From assembly GCF_024294905.1 (NCBI RefSeq), contig NZ_JANCOC010000007.1:50723-114722 (forward strand): a stretch of 64,000 nt of DNA, written 5' to 3'. Position 1 is the first letter of the stretch. The number at the start of each line of letters is the position of its first letter. The notes below the pieces were generated by a model. The model saw nothing but the letters and a program-made list of their open reading frames with translations, was not told the origin of the DNA and ran no database searches. Shown piece after piece: positions 17,130-25,670 of the stretch. The stretch is from Rothia gullae (lineage in GTDB: Bacteria > Actinomycetota > Actinomycetes > Actinomycetales > Micrococcaceae). Made by a program: the position numbers and the translations under genes.

Positions 17130-18896
17130 GTGACAGAGAACAATCATTCTTCTACAGCACTGCCCGTTACTGAAGCACCGCACTTTGCTGAAGCACCGCG
17201 CGTGCTCGTCATTGGCGATATTGGCCAGCACACCTACCACGTGGGCGACGAAGCCATGACCATCGCGAGCGCGGCGGCGCTTTCCGAAGGCGGCGCGGCG
17301 GTCACCCTCATGACCCGCGACGTGGGCCATTCGGCGCGCTATATTGGCGCGGCGGCAAATCATGAAGCAGTGAATCATGAAGCGGCACAGCATGAGGCGG
17401 GCGCACCCTACGAGTACCTGCCGTTTTTCCTCTTCCCCTGGGCGCCGGCTGAACGCGAGCTGACCCTCGCGGCGCTCGAGTGCATCCTGGCGCAGCTGCA
17501 CGCCGACGGGGAGCGCCCCTCCGTTACCGAGCTGGTGGCGTTGCCGCAGGTGCAGGCTCTGCCGGAGGTGCTGCATCCGCTGGCGCAGACCGTTGAGCGC
17601 ATGGTGGAATTCGCGAACGCTATCGCCGCCATGGACGCGGTCGTGGTCTCCGGCGGCGGCAACCTGAATTCCCGCTACGGCTGGCTGCTCTACGAACGCG
17701 CCGCCGCGGTGCGTGCCGCCGAGCATGCGGGCGTGCCCGTGTACGTGACCGGCCAGTCCCTGGGCCCGGTGCTCAACCCCGAGGACGCGCAGGTTCTGGA
17801 GTGTATGCTGCGCACTGCCCGTTCGGTGACGGTGCGCGAACATTCTTCCCTCGCCTGGTGCCGTGAGCGGGATATTGACGCGCGCCTGAGCGTGGACGAT
17901 GCCACCGACTACCTGGCGTCTTCCCCGGCGCATACCCTGCACCATGCGGAAGGCATTTTCACAGGTCAGGCGCTGGATGAGCTACCGGAGCGCTACGTGT
18001 GCGTGACCGTCAATGAGTGTACCGAACAGCAGGCGCAGCAGATTGCGTACCTGCTCGATAGCATGTGGCGCGAGCACGGCTACGCCCCTGTGTTCCTGAG
18101 CCATTTTGGCGACCCGCAGAACCCCGCAAGCGGCGATATTCAGACACACCAGCGCATCGCTGAGCGGCTCAGCCCCTCCACCCCGGCGACCCTGCTGCCG
18201 ATTCTGCACGCCGACCAGAGCGTCACCGTGCACCGTGGCGCGGCGTTCACGCTGACCAGCCGCTACCACCCGGCGGTGTTCTCTGCCGCGGCGGGTATTC
18301 CCGTGCTCGCCCTCGTGCCGGATGCCTTCACGCAGATGCGCGTGGGCGGTGCCCTGAACCTGTACGGGCTGGGCGAGTTCACCCTGCCGCTGGGTATGCT
18401 CGCCGGTGGTGTTCCCGAGCTGATGGTTGCCGCCGCCCTGGGGCACGCGGCGGTGGCATCGGATGCACGCCGCACCGAACTGCTGGAGGTGCTGCGCACC
18501 GAGCGTACCTACCTGCTCGCGCAGATTCTTGGCTCTGGGAAATGTGCGGCCCCCGCGCCTTTCCCAGCCGCAGAGCAAACCCCGGCGCTCCCTGAGCCGC
18601 TGGGTGCAACCGTCCGCGCCGCACGCGATCTCTTCACCGAAACCTCCCTCACCGCGGGGTTTGAGTGGGCGATGTCTGACCGAGCGCACTCCTGGGACGC
18701 TGAGCACCGCCGACAGCTCGAACATGCCTGCGCAATCGGTGGCGGGCACAGCACGCAGGGTATTCACGGCGCACACGGCGCCGAAGAAACACACCCCGTC
18801 ACCGTTGAGCCTGAGTCATCTTCCGAAGCACCCGCACAGCCACACCCTGCCCAGCCGGGCCTGCTAGCGAGGGTGGCTCGCCGCCTCCGCAGCTAG
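17130..18896 (+). CDS. polysaccharide pyruvyl transferase-family protein
   Basis: The 588-residue protein has the GT-B-like core of the CsaB/WcaK family: 'VLVIGDIGQHTYHVGDEAMT' near residue 25-44, 'AVVVSGGGNLNSRYG' near 168-182, and 'RGAAFTLTSRYHPAVFSAAAGIPVLAL' near 370-396. Members attach ketal pyruvate to cell-wall polysaccharide. The last about 90 residues are Glu/His/Pro-rich and probably disordered, ending in a basic 'RVARRLRS'. It starts at a GTG 3 bases after the glycosyltransferase stop and is co-transcribed with it. Pyruvylation is a family inference only. Confidence 0.85.
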   Translation: MTENNHSSTALPVTEAPHFAEAPRVLVIGDIGQHTYHVGDEAMTIASAAALSEGGAAVTLMTRDVGHSARYIGAAANHEAVNHEAAQHEAGAPYEYLPFFLFPWAPAERELTLAALECILAQLHADGERPSVTELVALPQVQALPEVLHPLAQTVERMVEFANAIAAMDAVVVSGGGNLNSRYGWLLYERAAAVRAAEHAGVPVYVTGQSLGPVLNPEDAQVLECMLRTARSVTVREHSSLAWCRERDIDARLSVDDATDYLASSPAHTLHHAEGIFTGQALDELPERYVCVTVNECTEQQAQQIAYLLDSMWREHGYAPVFLSHFGDPQNPASGDIQTHQRIAERLSPSTPATLLPILHADQSVTVHRGAAFTLTSRYHPAVFSAAAGIPVLALVPDAFTQMRVGGALNLYGLGEFTLPLGMLAGGVPELMVAAALGHAAVASDARRTELLEVLRTERTYLLAQILGSGKCAAPAPFPAAEQTPALPEPLGATVRAARDLFTETSLTAGFEWAMSDRAHSWDAEHRRQLEHACAIGGGHSTQGIHGAHGAEETHPVTVEPESSSEAPAQPHPAQPGLLARVARRLRS

Positions 18897-19016
18897 GTTG
18901 TGTAACGGGAGGCTCAAGTAGCGGTTCGGGGCTAAGTTTCCTCGAAAAAATACGGCTCCAGAGCGGGTACAGTGCGCGGACTCTCTCACAGTTGAGCCCG
19001 ACACTGTCCTAGCCCC

Positions 19017-19044
19017 TTGTGCACCGCACACACGCCGGTATGAT
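19017..19044 (+). promoter_or_regulatory. promoter of the FUSC-family gene, leaderless arrangement
   Basis: TTGTGC (19017-19022), a 16-base spacer and TATGAT (19039-19044) precede the ATG at 19052 by 7 bases, which places the start of transcription at or next to the start codon. Confidence 0.55.
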
Positions 19045-19051
19045 GGTGCTC

Positions 19052-20365
19052 ATGGCACGCTTCGCAGAGATTCTACGCACTACTGAACAGAATACCCGTC
19101 AGTTCATTCGTGAGGGTATTCATCGAGTCCAAGCAGACTTCTTTCAGTCTGTGCAGATTGTTGCGGCGTCTATGGGTGCTTGGCTTTTCTCTGAACGCGT
19201 CCTGGGCCATCAAGAGCCTATTTTCGCGGCGGTTTCTGCCCTCGTGTCCCTAGGCTATGTGAGCGGCGCTAAGCATTCCCGCCGAATCCTTGAGGTTTCC
19301 TTCGGCGTAACCCTCGGTATTCTTATCGGTGACCTTCTGCTGATTCTGCTTGGTCACGGCACCTGGCAGGCGGCGGTCGTGCTGTTCTTATCCGTGATTA
19401 TTGCCCGATTTATTGATAAGGGCATTATTTTTACGATTCAGCTCAGCTTCCAGGCGTGTTTTGTATTACTGCTACCGGTGCCTGATGACGCGTTCACCCG
19501 CAGTTTTGACGGCATTGTCGGTGGTGCCTTCGCGTTCCTTGCCATGTATCTGATGCCGCGTGATCCGCGTAAGAACCCGCGTGCCCGCGCTATGACTCTG
19601 ATGGATGCTTTCGCAAAGGTTTTCGCTCTTTCCTCTGAGGCAATCCGCTACTACAACTACGACAAGGCGTACCAGAGCCTACTCGACGCGCGCGCTCTGC
19701 AGCCGCTCTACGATAGCTGCCGTGGCGATCTAATTACTGCGCAGGGTATGAGCGAGCTGTCCTGGAATAGCCGTAAAAGCAAAGGCGAGCTGGCGCGCTT
19801 GTCGAAGACCCTAGCCGCGGTGGATTTGGCAATTCGTAACGATCGCGTCCTCAACCGCCGTATGGCGTCCACGATTCGCCACGTGCAACTGCGCACCGCC
19901 GCGCAGATTTCGCTCAGTGACGCACTGGCTGAGCTATCGCTCGCGGCGCAGAGTCTCGGCTTGGGCATGTCTGCCCCGACCGAAGGCGAACGCGAACACT
20001 ACATGATGGAAGCCCGCAAACGCATGGTGAAGCTCGCAGGCACCCTTGAGCCGCGTGCGATGGGTGTAGAAACCTTTGAGGGTGAGTCGCTAGTGCTGAT
20101 GCTTCGTCTGATTGTGGTCGACTTTATGGAGGCCACTGGCATGTCACACAAGGACGCTGTCGATGTTCTGGTACCCCTGGGCGAGGCGGTCACACAGCAT
20201 GCGCCGCGCACCTCGGCCATCCCAATTGTTGATACTGACGTGGACGACCTGATGGTGGTTAACGACACAGCCGATAGCGCGGTCAACGCCCACCACACGA
20301 ATAATCTGAATACCCGTTCGATCAACATTATGCTGCATGAGAACGAGGAGGAGAGCCGCTCTTAG
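19052..20365 (+). CDS. FUSC/aromatic acid exporter-family membrane protein
   Basis: The 437-residue protein has about four or five N-terminal membrane helices (about residues 30-165) of the FUSC / DUF939 type ('AASMGAWLFSERVLGHQEPIFAAVSALVSLG'), then a long helical cytoplasmic domain and a polar tail. Related proteins export aromatic acids or act in envelope stress; substrate unknown. The ATG at 19052 is preferred over in-frame ATGs at 19040 and 19043 because the -10 hexamer overlaps those. Confidence 0.85.
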   Translation: MARFAEILRTTEQNTRQFIREGIHRVQADFFQSVQIVAASMGAWLFSERVLGHQEPIFAAVSALVSLGYVSGAKHSRRILEVSFGVTLGILIGDLLLILLGHGTWQAAVVLFLSVIIARFIDKGIIFTIQLSFQACFVLLLPVPDDAFTRSFDGIVGGAFAFLAMYLMPRDPRKNPRARAMTLMDAFAKVFALSSEAIRYYNYDKAYQSLLDARALQPLYDSCRGDLITAQGMSELSWNSRKSKGELARLSKTLAAVDLAIRNDRVLNRRMASTIRHVQLRTAAQISLSDALAELSLAAQSLGLGMSAPTEGEREHYMMEARKRMVKLAGTLEPRAMGVETFEGESLVLMLRLIVVDFMEATGMSHKDAVDVLVPLGEAVTQHAPRTSAIPIVDTDVDDLMVVNDTADSAVNAHHTNNLNTRSINIMLHENEEESRS

Positions 20366-20378
20366 CGGTATTTCCCAC

Positions 20379-20425
20379 AGAGGGGCTCCCGAGGGCATGA
20401 CGCCAGCCGGGAGCCCCCTTTCTTG
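20379..20425 (+). terminator. terminator between the FUSC-family gene and radA
   Basis: GGGGCTCCCG and CGGGAGCCCC form a 10-bp stem with a 19-base loop, followed by CTTTCTTGC on the plus strand. It separates two convergent genes. Confidence 0.75.
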
Positions 20426-20441
20426 CTATTTTTAGAGTGTT

Positions 20442-21872
20442 TTATTTCTGCGGGAAGAGCAGAGCCAACGCCTCACCCAGGGTGGTTACCTCACGTACGG
20501 TGACACCTTCGGGTACATCCCCTACGCCTGCCGGGGAGGCTGGCACCAGCACGTGCGTGAAGCCCAGTCGGCCCACTTCCGCAATACGCTGGCGGATGCC
20601 CGGCACGGCGCGCACCTCACCGGCCAGACCGACTTCGCCAAAGACCGCGAGCTTACGCGGGAGCGGCTTATTCTGCGCCGCTGAAGCCAACGCCATCACG
20701 CAGGCCAGGTCAGCGGCGGGTTCGGTAATCTTTGCGCCACCCACGGTAGAAACGTAGCAGTCGAGCTTGCCCACATTCAGCCCGGCGCGGCGCTGTAGCA
20801 CCGCCAATAGCATTTGAATACGCGCCGAATCCAGACCCGAAACGGTACGGCGAGGGGCGGGTGCCACCGCCTGATCCAGCAGGGCCTGCACCTCCGCGAG
20901 CAGGGGTCGGCGGCCCTCCATTGTGACGGTCACGCAGGTACCGGGTACGGGGTGCGGAGTGCTGGAGACGAACATGCCGGAGGGGTCCAGCACCGGCGCG
21001 ATACCGTCTTCGTCCATATCGAAGCAACCGACCTCGTCGGTGGGTCCGAAGCGGTTCTTGATAGCGCGTAGCATACGGATATTCGAGTGCTTATCGCCCT
21101 CGAACTGGCAGACCACGTCCACCAGGTGTTCGAGTAGGCGCGGACCCGCAATGGTACCTTCCTTGGTCACGTGACCCACGAGCAGAGTGCACATATTGCG
21201 TTCCTTCGCGGCAGCAATGATGGAGGCGGCAACCTCACGCACCTGGGTCACGCCACCGGCGCTACCCTCAACTTCAGCGGAGGCGAGGGTCTGCACGGAG
21301 TCGATGACCAGTAGGGAGGGGGTGACCTGCTCAATATGCGCCAGGGCGGTGCCGAGGTCGGTTTCGCTGGTCAGGTAGAGGGTGTCCGCGATGGCGCGGA
21401 TGCGGTCGGCGCGGAGCTTGACCTGCGCGGCGGATTCCTCGCCGGTAATGTACAGGACTGGGCGCGGAGGCTGGGTGTTGTGTGCCGGGTTATTCTGCCC
21501 CGCATTCCGGGTGGTGCCGCGCGCGAAGGTGGCGGCGACGTCCAGCAGCAGGGTGGATTTGCCCACGCCGGGTTCGCCCGCCATGAGGATGACCGCGCCG
21601 GGTACAAGTCCGCCGCCAAGCACGCGATCAAATTCGGGGTTTCCGATGCTCATGTAGGCGGCTACGCGCGAGTCGACTTCTGCGATGGGCTGGGCGGGGT
21701 TCTGCACGCTGGATGCGGCGCGAGTGCGCGCGCGGGTGCCCCCGGCGGCCTCTTCGACGGTGCCCCAGGTTTGGCATTCGCCGCAGCGGCCTACCCATTT
21801 GGCGGTGGTCCAGCCGCATTCGGTGCAGCGGTAGGCGGGTGCGTTTTTGGTGTTTTTCGTGCGCGCGGTCAT
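20442..21872 (-). CDS. radA: DNA repair protein RadA
   Basis: RadA is a RecA-like DnaB-type helicase that promotes branch migration in recombination. The 476-residue protein has the N-terminal zinc finger (Cys16, Cys19, Cys30, Cys33), Walker A 'GEPGVGKST' near residue 98, the RadA motif KNRFG near 265, and a C-terminal Lon-type fold ('VGGAKITEPAADLA'). The ATG at 21872 has no ribosome site; TAAAAT (21879-21884 on the minus strand) lies 6 bases upstream, so the transcript is probably leaderless. radA next to divergent disA is conserved in many bacteria. Confidence 0.96.
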   Translation of the reverse strand: MTARTKNTKNAPAYRCTECGWTTAKWVGRCGECQTWGTVEEAAGGTRARTRAASSVQNPAQPIAEVDSRVAAYMSIGNPEFDRVLGGGLVPGAVILMAGEPGVGKSTLLLDVAATFARGTTRNAGQNNPAHNTQPPRPVLYITGEESAAQVKLRADRIRAIADTLYLTSETDLGTALAHIEQVTPSLLVIDSVQTLASAEVEGSAGGVTQVREVAASIIAAAKERNMCTLLVGHVTKEGTIAGPRLLEHLVDVVCQFEGDKHSNIRMLRAIKNRFGPTDEVGCFDMDEDGIAPVLDPSGMFVSSTPHPVPGTCVTVTMEGRRPLLAEVQALLDQAVAPAPRRTVSGLDSARIQMLLAVLQRRAGLNVGKLDCYVSTVGGAKITEPAADLACVMALASAAQNKPLPRKLAVFGEVGLAGEVRAVPGIRQRIAEVGRLGFTHVLVPASPAGVGDVPEGVTVREVTTLGEALALLFPQK

Positions 21873-22089
21873 GGGTCTATTTTAGGGTCTGGGACGATAT
21901 GGTGCGCAGTATTTGGTCAGGGCGAAATAGGGCACCACAGAACACATTTTTACTCTTAAATGCAGACAGTTTAGCCTCATGCACTCCCGTATAAATATCG
22001 AGAATATCCATTCGTTTTTAAGGCACTTTAGCCCGCCGTTCCGCCGCTGACCTGGCTCAATAACCACCCTTACGGGTACAATGTTTTTT

Positions 22090-23157
22090 GTGCAGATGAA
22101 TTATAGTGACCTATTGATTAAAACTATCGCCCGAATCGCCCCCGGCACCGAGCTCCGCGAGGGCCTGGAACGCATCATGCGTGGCCGTACGGGCGCACTC
22201 ATCGTCCTCGGATCCGACCGCACCGTATCCTCCCTGTCTTCGGGCGGTTTCAACATCGACACCGAGTTCTCGGCAACCCGCCTACGCGAGCTGGCGAAGA
22301 TGGATGGCGCTATCATCTGCGACCGCGACGCCACCCGCCTGTTGCACGCCGGCGTGCAGCTCATGCCGGACGCCTCCATTGACACGAACGAGTCCGGCAC
22401 CCGCCACCGCACCGCCGAACGCACCGCGATTCAGACCGGTTTCCCGGTGATTTCGGTGAGCGCGTCAATGTCCGTAATTTCGGTGTACGTTGACGGCACC
22501 CGCTACACGGTCGAGGACAGCCAGTACCTCATGGCTCGCGCAAACCAGGCGATTCAGACCCTTGAAAGCTATAAGAAGCGCCTGCGCTCTGTGCTTTCCT
22601 CGCTCTCGGCCCTGGAGATTGAGTCCAACGTGTCCCTGGCGGATGTGGCGATGACCCTGCAGCGCATGGAGATGGTGAACCGCATTATCCGCGAGGTCAG
22701 CCACTACGTGCTGGAGCTCGGCGTGCACGGCCGCCTGATCGCCCTGCAGCTGGAGGAGCTACGCGCCCCCGAGATGACCGCTAGCGACCTGATTCTGCGC
22801 GACTACCTGCCCGAGGTGAACGACGAGCTGATTACCGCTGGTGTTGAGGCACTTCAGAACCTGGACGATATGGCTATCGTGGATCTGCGCACGATTTCCC
22901 GCACTGTCGGCTTTGGCGAGAACCCCGACCTGGAGTTCCCCCTGCAGCCTCGCGGTTTCCGTCTGCTCGCCGGTATTCCGAGCATCCCGAACGCTATTTC
23001 TGAGCGTCTGGTAGAGCGCTTCGGCAGCCTGCAGGCTCTGATGGCGGCGTCTCTTGAGGATCTGCGCGCCGTGGACGGTGTGGGTGAGGCTCGTGCCCGC
23101 ACGGTGCGTGAGCAGCTGTCCCGCATGGCGGAGAGCAGCCTGGAGAAGTACCTCTAA
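22090..23157 (+). CDS. disA: DNA integrity scanning protein, diadenylate cyclase DisA
   Basis: DisA makes cyclic di-AMP from two ATP and senses DNA branch points. The roughly 355-residue protein has the DAC domain with DGA ('MDGAIICD') and RHR ('GTRHRTAER') motifs, a helical spine, and a C-terminal helix-hairpin-helix domain ('DLRAVDGVGEARARTV'). The -10-like TACAAT (22077-22082) overlaps an ATG at 22081, so the true start is the GTG at 22090 (7 bases after the hexamer) or the ATG at 22096. It is divergent from radA. Confidence 0.96.
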   Translation: MQMNYSDLLIKTIARIAPGTELREGLERIMRGRTGALIVLGSDRTVSSLSSGGFNIDTEFSATRLRELAKMDGAIICDRDATRLLHAGVQLMPDASIDTNESGTRHRTAERTAIQTGFPVISVSASMSVISVYVDGTRYTVEDSQYLMARANQAIQTLESYKKRLRSVLSSLSALEIESNVSLADVAMTLQRMEMVNRIIREVSHYVLELGVHGRLIALQLEELRAPEMTASDLILRDYLPEVNDELITAGVEALQNLDDMAIVDLRTISRTVGFGENPDLEFPLQPRGFRLLAGIPSIPNAISERLVERFGSLQALMAASLEDLRAVDGVGEARARTVREQLSRMAESSLEKYL

Positions 23158-23208
23158 CAAAAGCTCATATGCCCCCGTGCCGGAGACCATCTGACACGGG
23201 GGCTTTTT
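23158..23208 (+). terminator. disA terminator, copy 1 of a duplicated terminator
   Basis: CCCCCGTG..CACGGGGG forms a strong hairpin with the loop region CCGGAGACCATCTGA, followed by TTTTTC. The segment AAAGCTCATA just before it and the hairpin are repeated after the next gene (23538-23596). Confidence 0.88.
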
Positions 23209-23305
23209 CTGACCTCACGAGAACCTTTTGCATTATGATGTAGTGACAGCGGAGTTCCCCCGCACCCTGATGCCTCAAGCATCATGACACCCCCTGGAGG
23301 TCACA

Positions 23306-23530
23306 ATGTCGTACTCACGCACCAAGCGCTCCGCCCCGTTCTTTGTGTGGGCATCCCCCATCCTGTTCCTGATTTACCTGCCGCTGCTGTGGTTCAAGGT
23401 CATCCCCAATTCTTTTGAGGTGACCGACCTGTCCACCCTACTATTGGCGGCACTGCAGTGGACCGCTTTCGGTAGTCTGCTCGGGTACCTGGGCGAGCGC
23501 CGCTTCGCTAAACCCCGCGCCTCCAAGTAA
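23306..23530 (+). CDS. small membrane protein, unknown
   Basis: The 74-residue protein has two hydrophobic segments (about residues 11-30 and 43-63) with basic ends ('SRTKRSAP', 'ERRFAKPRASK'). The start is secured by a CTGGAGGTCACA-ATG ribosome site. It is bracketed by two nearly identical terminators and so is a single-gene transcript; TTATGATG at about 23234 may be part of its promoter. No family recognised. Confidence 0.8.
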   Translation: MSYSRTKRSAPFFVWASPILFLIYLPLLWFKVIPNSFEVTDLSTLLLAALQWTAFGSLLGYLGERRFAKPRASK

Positions 23531-23537
23531 TAGCCAG

Positions 23538-23596
23538 ATAAAAGCTCATACGAGAAGCCCCCGTGCCGGAGACCATCTGGCACGGGGGCTTCTCAC
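23538..23596 (+). terminator. terminator after the small membrane gene, copy 2
   Basis: The hairpin is the same as at 23158-23208 (one base differs in the loop end: CTGG for CTGA), preceded again by AAAAGCTCATA. Here it is followed by TTCTCAC, so the T run is weaker. It faces the end of the gene on the other strand. Confidence 0.8.
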
Positions 23597-23626
23597 GCCT
23601 ACTCATGGGCGAAAACTATGGGTGAA

Positions 23627-24409
23627 CTACTGAATCACGAAGTTCACCCTAGCCGAGGTCACGCCATTGACGGTAGCCGAAGCCCAGTAGGAACCCTTCT
23701 GAGCGACCGAAGCGGAGGAGCAACCCAGCACGTTGATCTTACGGTCCCACGCCAGGTCGGTTGTACCCTCGGCACCTGCGGCCACCTCAGACTTCTGAAC
23801 AGCGGTCGCCGCGCACAGGCTGCCGGTGTACACCTGAGCCGCACCGGAGGTGATGTTCAGGTCCACGCCGGTGTTCGCGCCCTCGCCACCCACGGCACAG
23901 GGGGTCTTCGAGGAGTTCGTGTAGGTCACGTGGAAGGACACCTGCTCACCGGCTGCGAAGGTACGCTTTGCGGGGGTGAGGGTCACCTTCAGGTCGTTCG
24001 CGGTGCACGCCGCAACAACACCCGCAGTGGTCACCGAGGGTGCGGGGGTAGTCGGGGTTGCCGCAGGGGTTGCTGCGGCGGTGGTCACGCTTGCAGTGGG
24101 TGCAGCAGAAGCGGCCACCGAGGGGGTTGCCGAAGCAGTAGCCGACGCAGACGCGGTTGCAGAAGCATTTGCGCTAGCGGACGGGGTAGCCGAAGTAGTT
24201 TCGGAGGGGCGAGCACTGAAGCTCTGGAAGGGCGCACCGGAAGGCGTCGCGGTGGAGGCTACAGTAGCGTCCCTCTTGCCGATAATCGTGCCGACCATGG
24301 AGGTCACGCCGGCAACCAGCAGCAGAATAATAGCGAGCAGAGCAATAACCGCCACGATGCGACGGCGGCGGTAGACTTCGGGAGGGAGAACGGGACCATT
24401 TTCAGACAT
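23627..24409 (-). CDS. membrane-anchored secreted protein with Ser/Ala/Thr-rich stalk
   Basis: From the ATG at 24409 the product has 260 residues: a basic cytoplasmic start ('VYRRRR'), one membrane anchor (about 17-40), an about 80-residue Ala/Ser/Thr/Pro-rich stalk typical of actinobacterial surface proteins, and a C-terminal beta-rich domain of about 120 residues with four cysteines ('VVAACTAND', 'KTPCAV', 'GSLCAA', 'VLGCSS') that may form disulphides. The family was not recognised. TATCCT lies 7 bases before this ATG; an upstream GTG at 24445 is also in frame but has no signals. Confidence 0.78.
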   Translation of the reverse strand: MSENGPVLPPEVYRRRRIVAVIALLAIILLLVAGVTSMVGTIIGKRDATVASTATPSGAPFQSFSARPSETTSATPSASANASATASASATASATPSVAASAAPTASVTTAAATPAATPTTPAPSVTTAGVVAACTANDLKVTLTPAKRTFAAGEQVSFHVTYTNSSKTPCAVGGEGANTGVDLNITSGAAQVYTGSLCAATAVQKSEVAAGAEGTTDLAWDRKINVLGCSSASVAQKGSYWASATVNGVTSARVNFVIQ

Positions 24410-24467
24410 ATCCTTAAGGATACCGGGTTTAACCCTGAGATTCACAGTGAACTCTGTTCATGCAGTT

Positions 24468-24496
24468 TTGGGAATATATACCCTGTGGCGTAGGCT
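24468..24496 (+). promoter_or_regulatory. mutY promoter, leaderless arrangement
   Basis: TTGGGA (24468-24473), a 17-base spacer and TAGGCT (24491-24496) precede the mutY ATG at 24503 by 6 bases. Spacing and hexamers fit a housekeeping promoter with transcription starting at the A of the ATG. Confidence 0.6.
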
Positions 24497-24502
24497 TTTC
24501 GG

Positions 24503-25540
24503 ATGACCTCAGAGCCCAAACGCACCGCACGCACACGCCCAGACCCTACCCTGCCTGAAGGCACGAATACCGAGGCGCTCCACCACCGAATCAACCGGTG
24601 GTTCCTCGACCAGGCACGCGATTTGCCGTGGCGTCGGGACGAGTGCACCCCCTGGGGCGTGATGGTCAGCGAGTTCATGCTGCAGCAGACCCCCGTCAAG
24701 CGCGTTCTACCCGTGTGGGAGGAGTGGATGCGCCGCTGGCCCACTCCCGCCGACCTTGCCGCCGAGCCCACCTCGGAGGCGGTGCGCGCCTGGGGCCGCC
24801 TGGGTTACCCGCGCCGCGCACAGCGTCTGCACGGTGCCGCTGTGGCGATTGTGGAGCAGCACGGCGGTAAGGTTCCCGCCGACTACGAGGCGCTACTGGC
24901 TCTGCCGGGCGTGGGCTCCTACACGGCGGCGGCGATTAGCGTGTTCGCATTCGGTCTGCGCGCCACGGTGATTGATACAAATATCCGCCGCGTGCATGCG
25001 CGCGCCGTGTCTGGCAAGGCGTTGCCCTCGCGTTCGTTGACGGCGGCTGAGACTCGCCTGGCGGAGGCGCTCATGCCCTCCGATACCCCCACCTCCTGCC
25101 TGTGGAATGCGGCGACCATGGAGCTCGGTGCGCTGGTCTGTACAGCAAAGTCCCCGAGCTGTAAGCTGTGCCCGGTGGAGGATCTGTGTGCCTGGGTTGC
25201 TGCGGGCAAGCCGGAAGCGGACTACACCCCCAAGGGTCAGAGTTGGCACGGCACGGACCGTCAGGTGCGCGGGGCAGTCATGGCGGTGCTGCGTGCGGCT
25301 CATGAGCCGGTGAATCGCGAGCTGATTTTGAGCGCGGGTGTAGCTGCGGCTGGCGATACGACTTCTTCACCCGATATAGCGTTCCGCGCGGATGCACCCG
25401 CCGCGGTGCATCGCCCGCTCAAGGCGCTGTATGCGCTCTCCCCCGCCGCCGAGCAGTTGCAGCGCTGCTACGCGGGGCTGCTGGCGGACTCTCTGGCACG
25501 AGAAGTCGCGCAGGGCGATGCAGTGCTCGTCTCGCTCTAG
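24503..25540 (+). CDS. mutY: A/G-specific adenine glycosylase
   Basis: MutY removes adenine mispaired with 8-oxoguanine. The 345-residue protein shows the adenine-pocket motif 'VSEFMLQQTPVKRV' with the catalytic Glu, the helix-hairpin-helix 'LPGVGSYTAAAI', the catalytic Asp in 'VIDTNIRRVHAR', and the 4Fe-4S site C-x6-C-x2-C-x5-C (CTAKSPSCKLCPVEDLC). The C-terminal NUDIX-like domain is short and poorly conserved, as in other actinobacteria. It converges on clpC. Confidence 0.96.
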   Translation: MTSEPKRTARTRPDPTLPEGTNTEALHHRINRWFLDQARDLPWRRDECTPWGVMVSEFMLQQTPVKRVLPVWEEWMRRWPTPADLAAEPTSEAVRAWGRLGYPRRAQRLHGAAVAIVEQHGGKVPADYEALLALPGVGSYTAAAISVFAFGLRATVIDTNIRRVHARAVSGKALPSRSLTAAETRLAEALMPSDTPTSCLWNAATMELGALVCTAKSPSCKLCPVEDLCAWVAAGKPEADYTPKGQSWHGTDRQVRGAVMAVLRAAHEPVNRELILSAGVAAAGDTTSSPDIAFRADAPAAVHRPLKALYALSPAAEQLQRCYAGLLADSLAREVAQGDAVLVSL

Positions 25541-25590
25541 TACCTGCCGTAGACAGGCTCCTGGCGGCTCTAGAGCCTTTAGAAGACAGA

Positions 25591-25642
25591 AAACGCCTGT
25601 GGGGCGGTACCGGATAATTCCGATACCGCCCCACAGGCGTTT
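25591..25642. terminator. bidirectional terminator between mutY and clpC
   Basis: An 18-bp perfect inverted repeat (AAACGCCTGTGGGGCGGTA and its complement) around a 14-base loop ends in A's on one side and T's on the other. It can stop both convergent genes. Confidence 0.88.
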
Positions 25643-25670
25643 AGTGCGCTAAAACCTAGCTACCTAGGGT

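Noticed and set aside
23158..23596. Two-copy repeat read as start of a CRISPR or mobile element
   Set aside because: Only two copies, each a hairpin followed by T-rich sequence; they are terminators.
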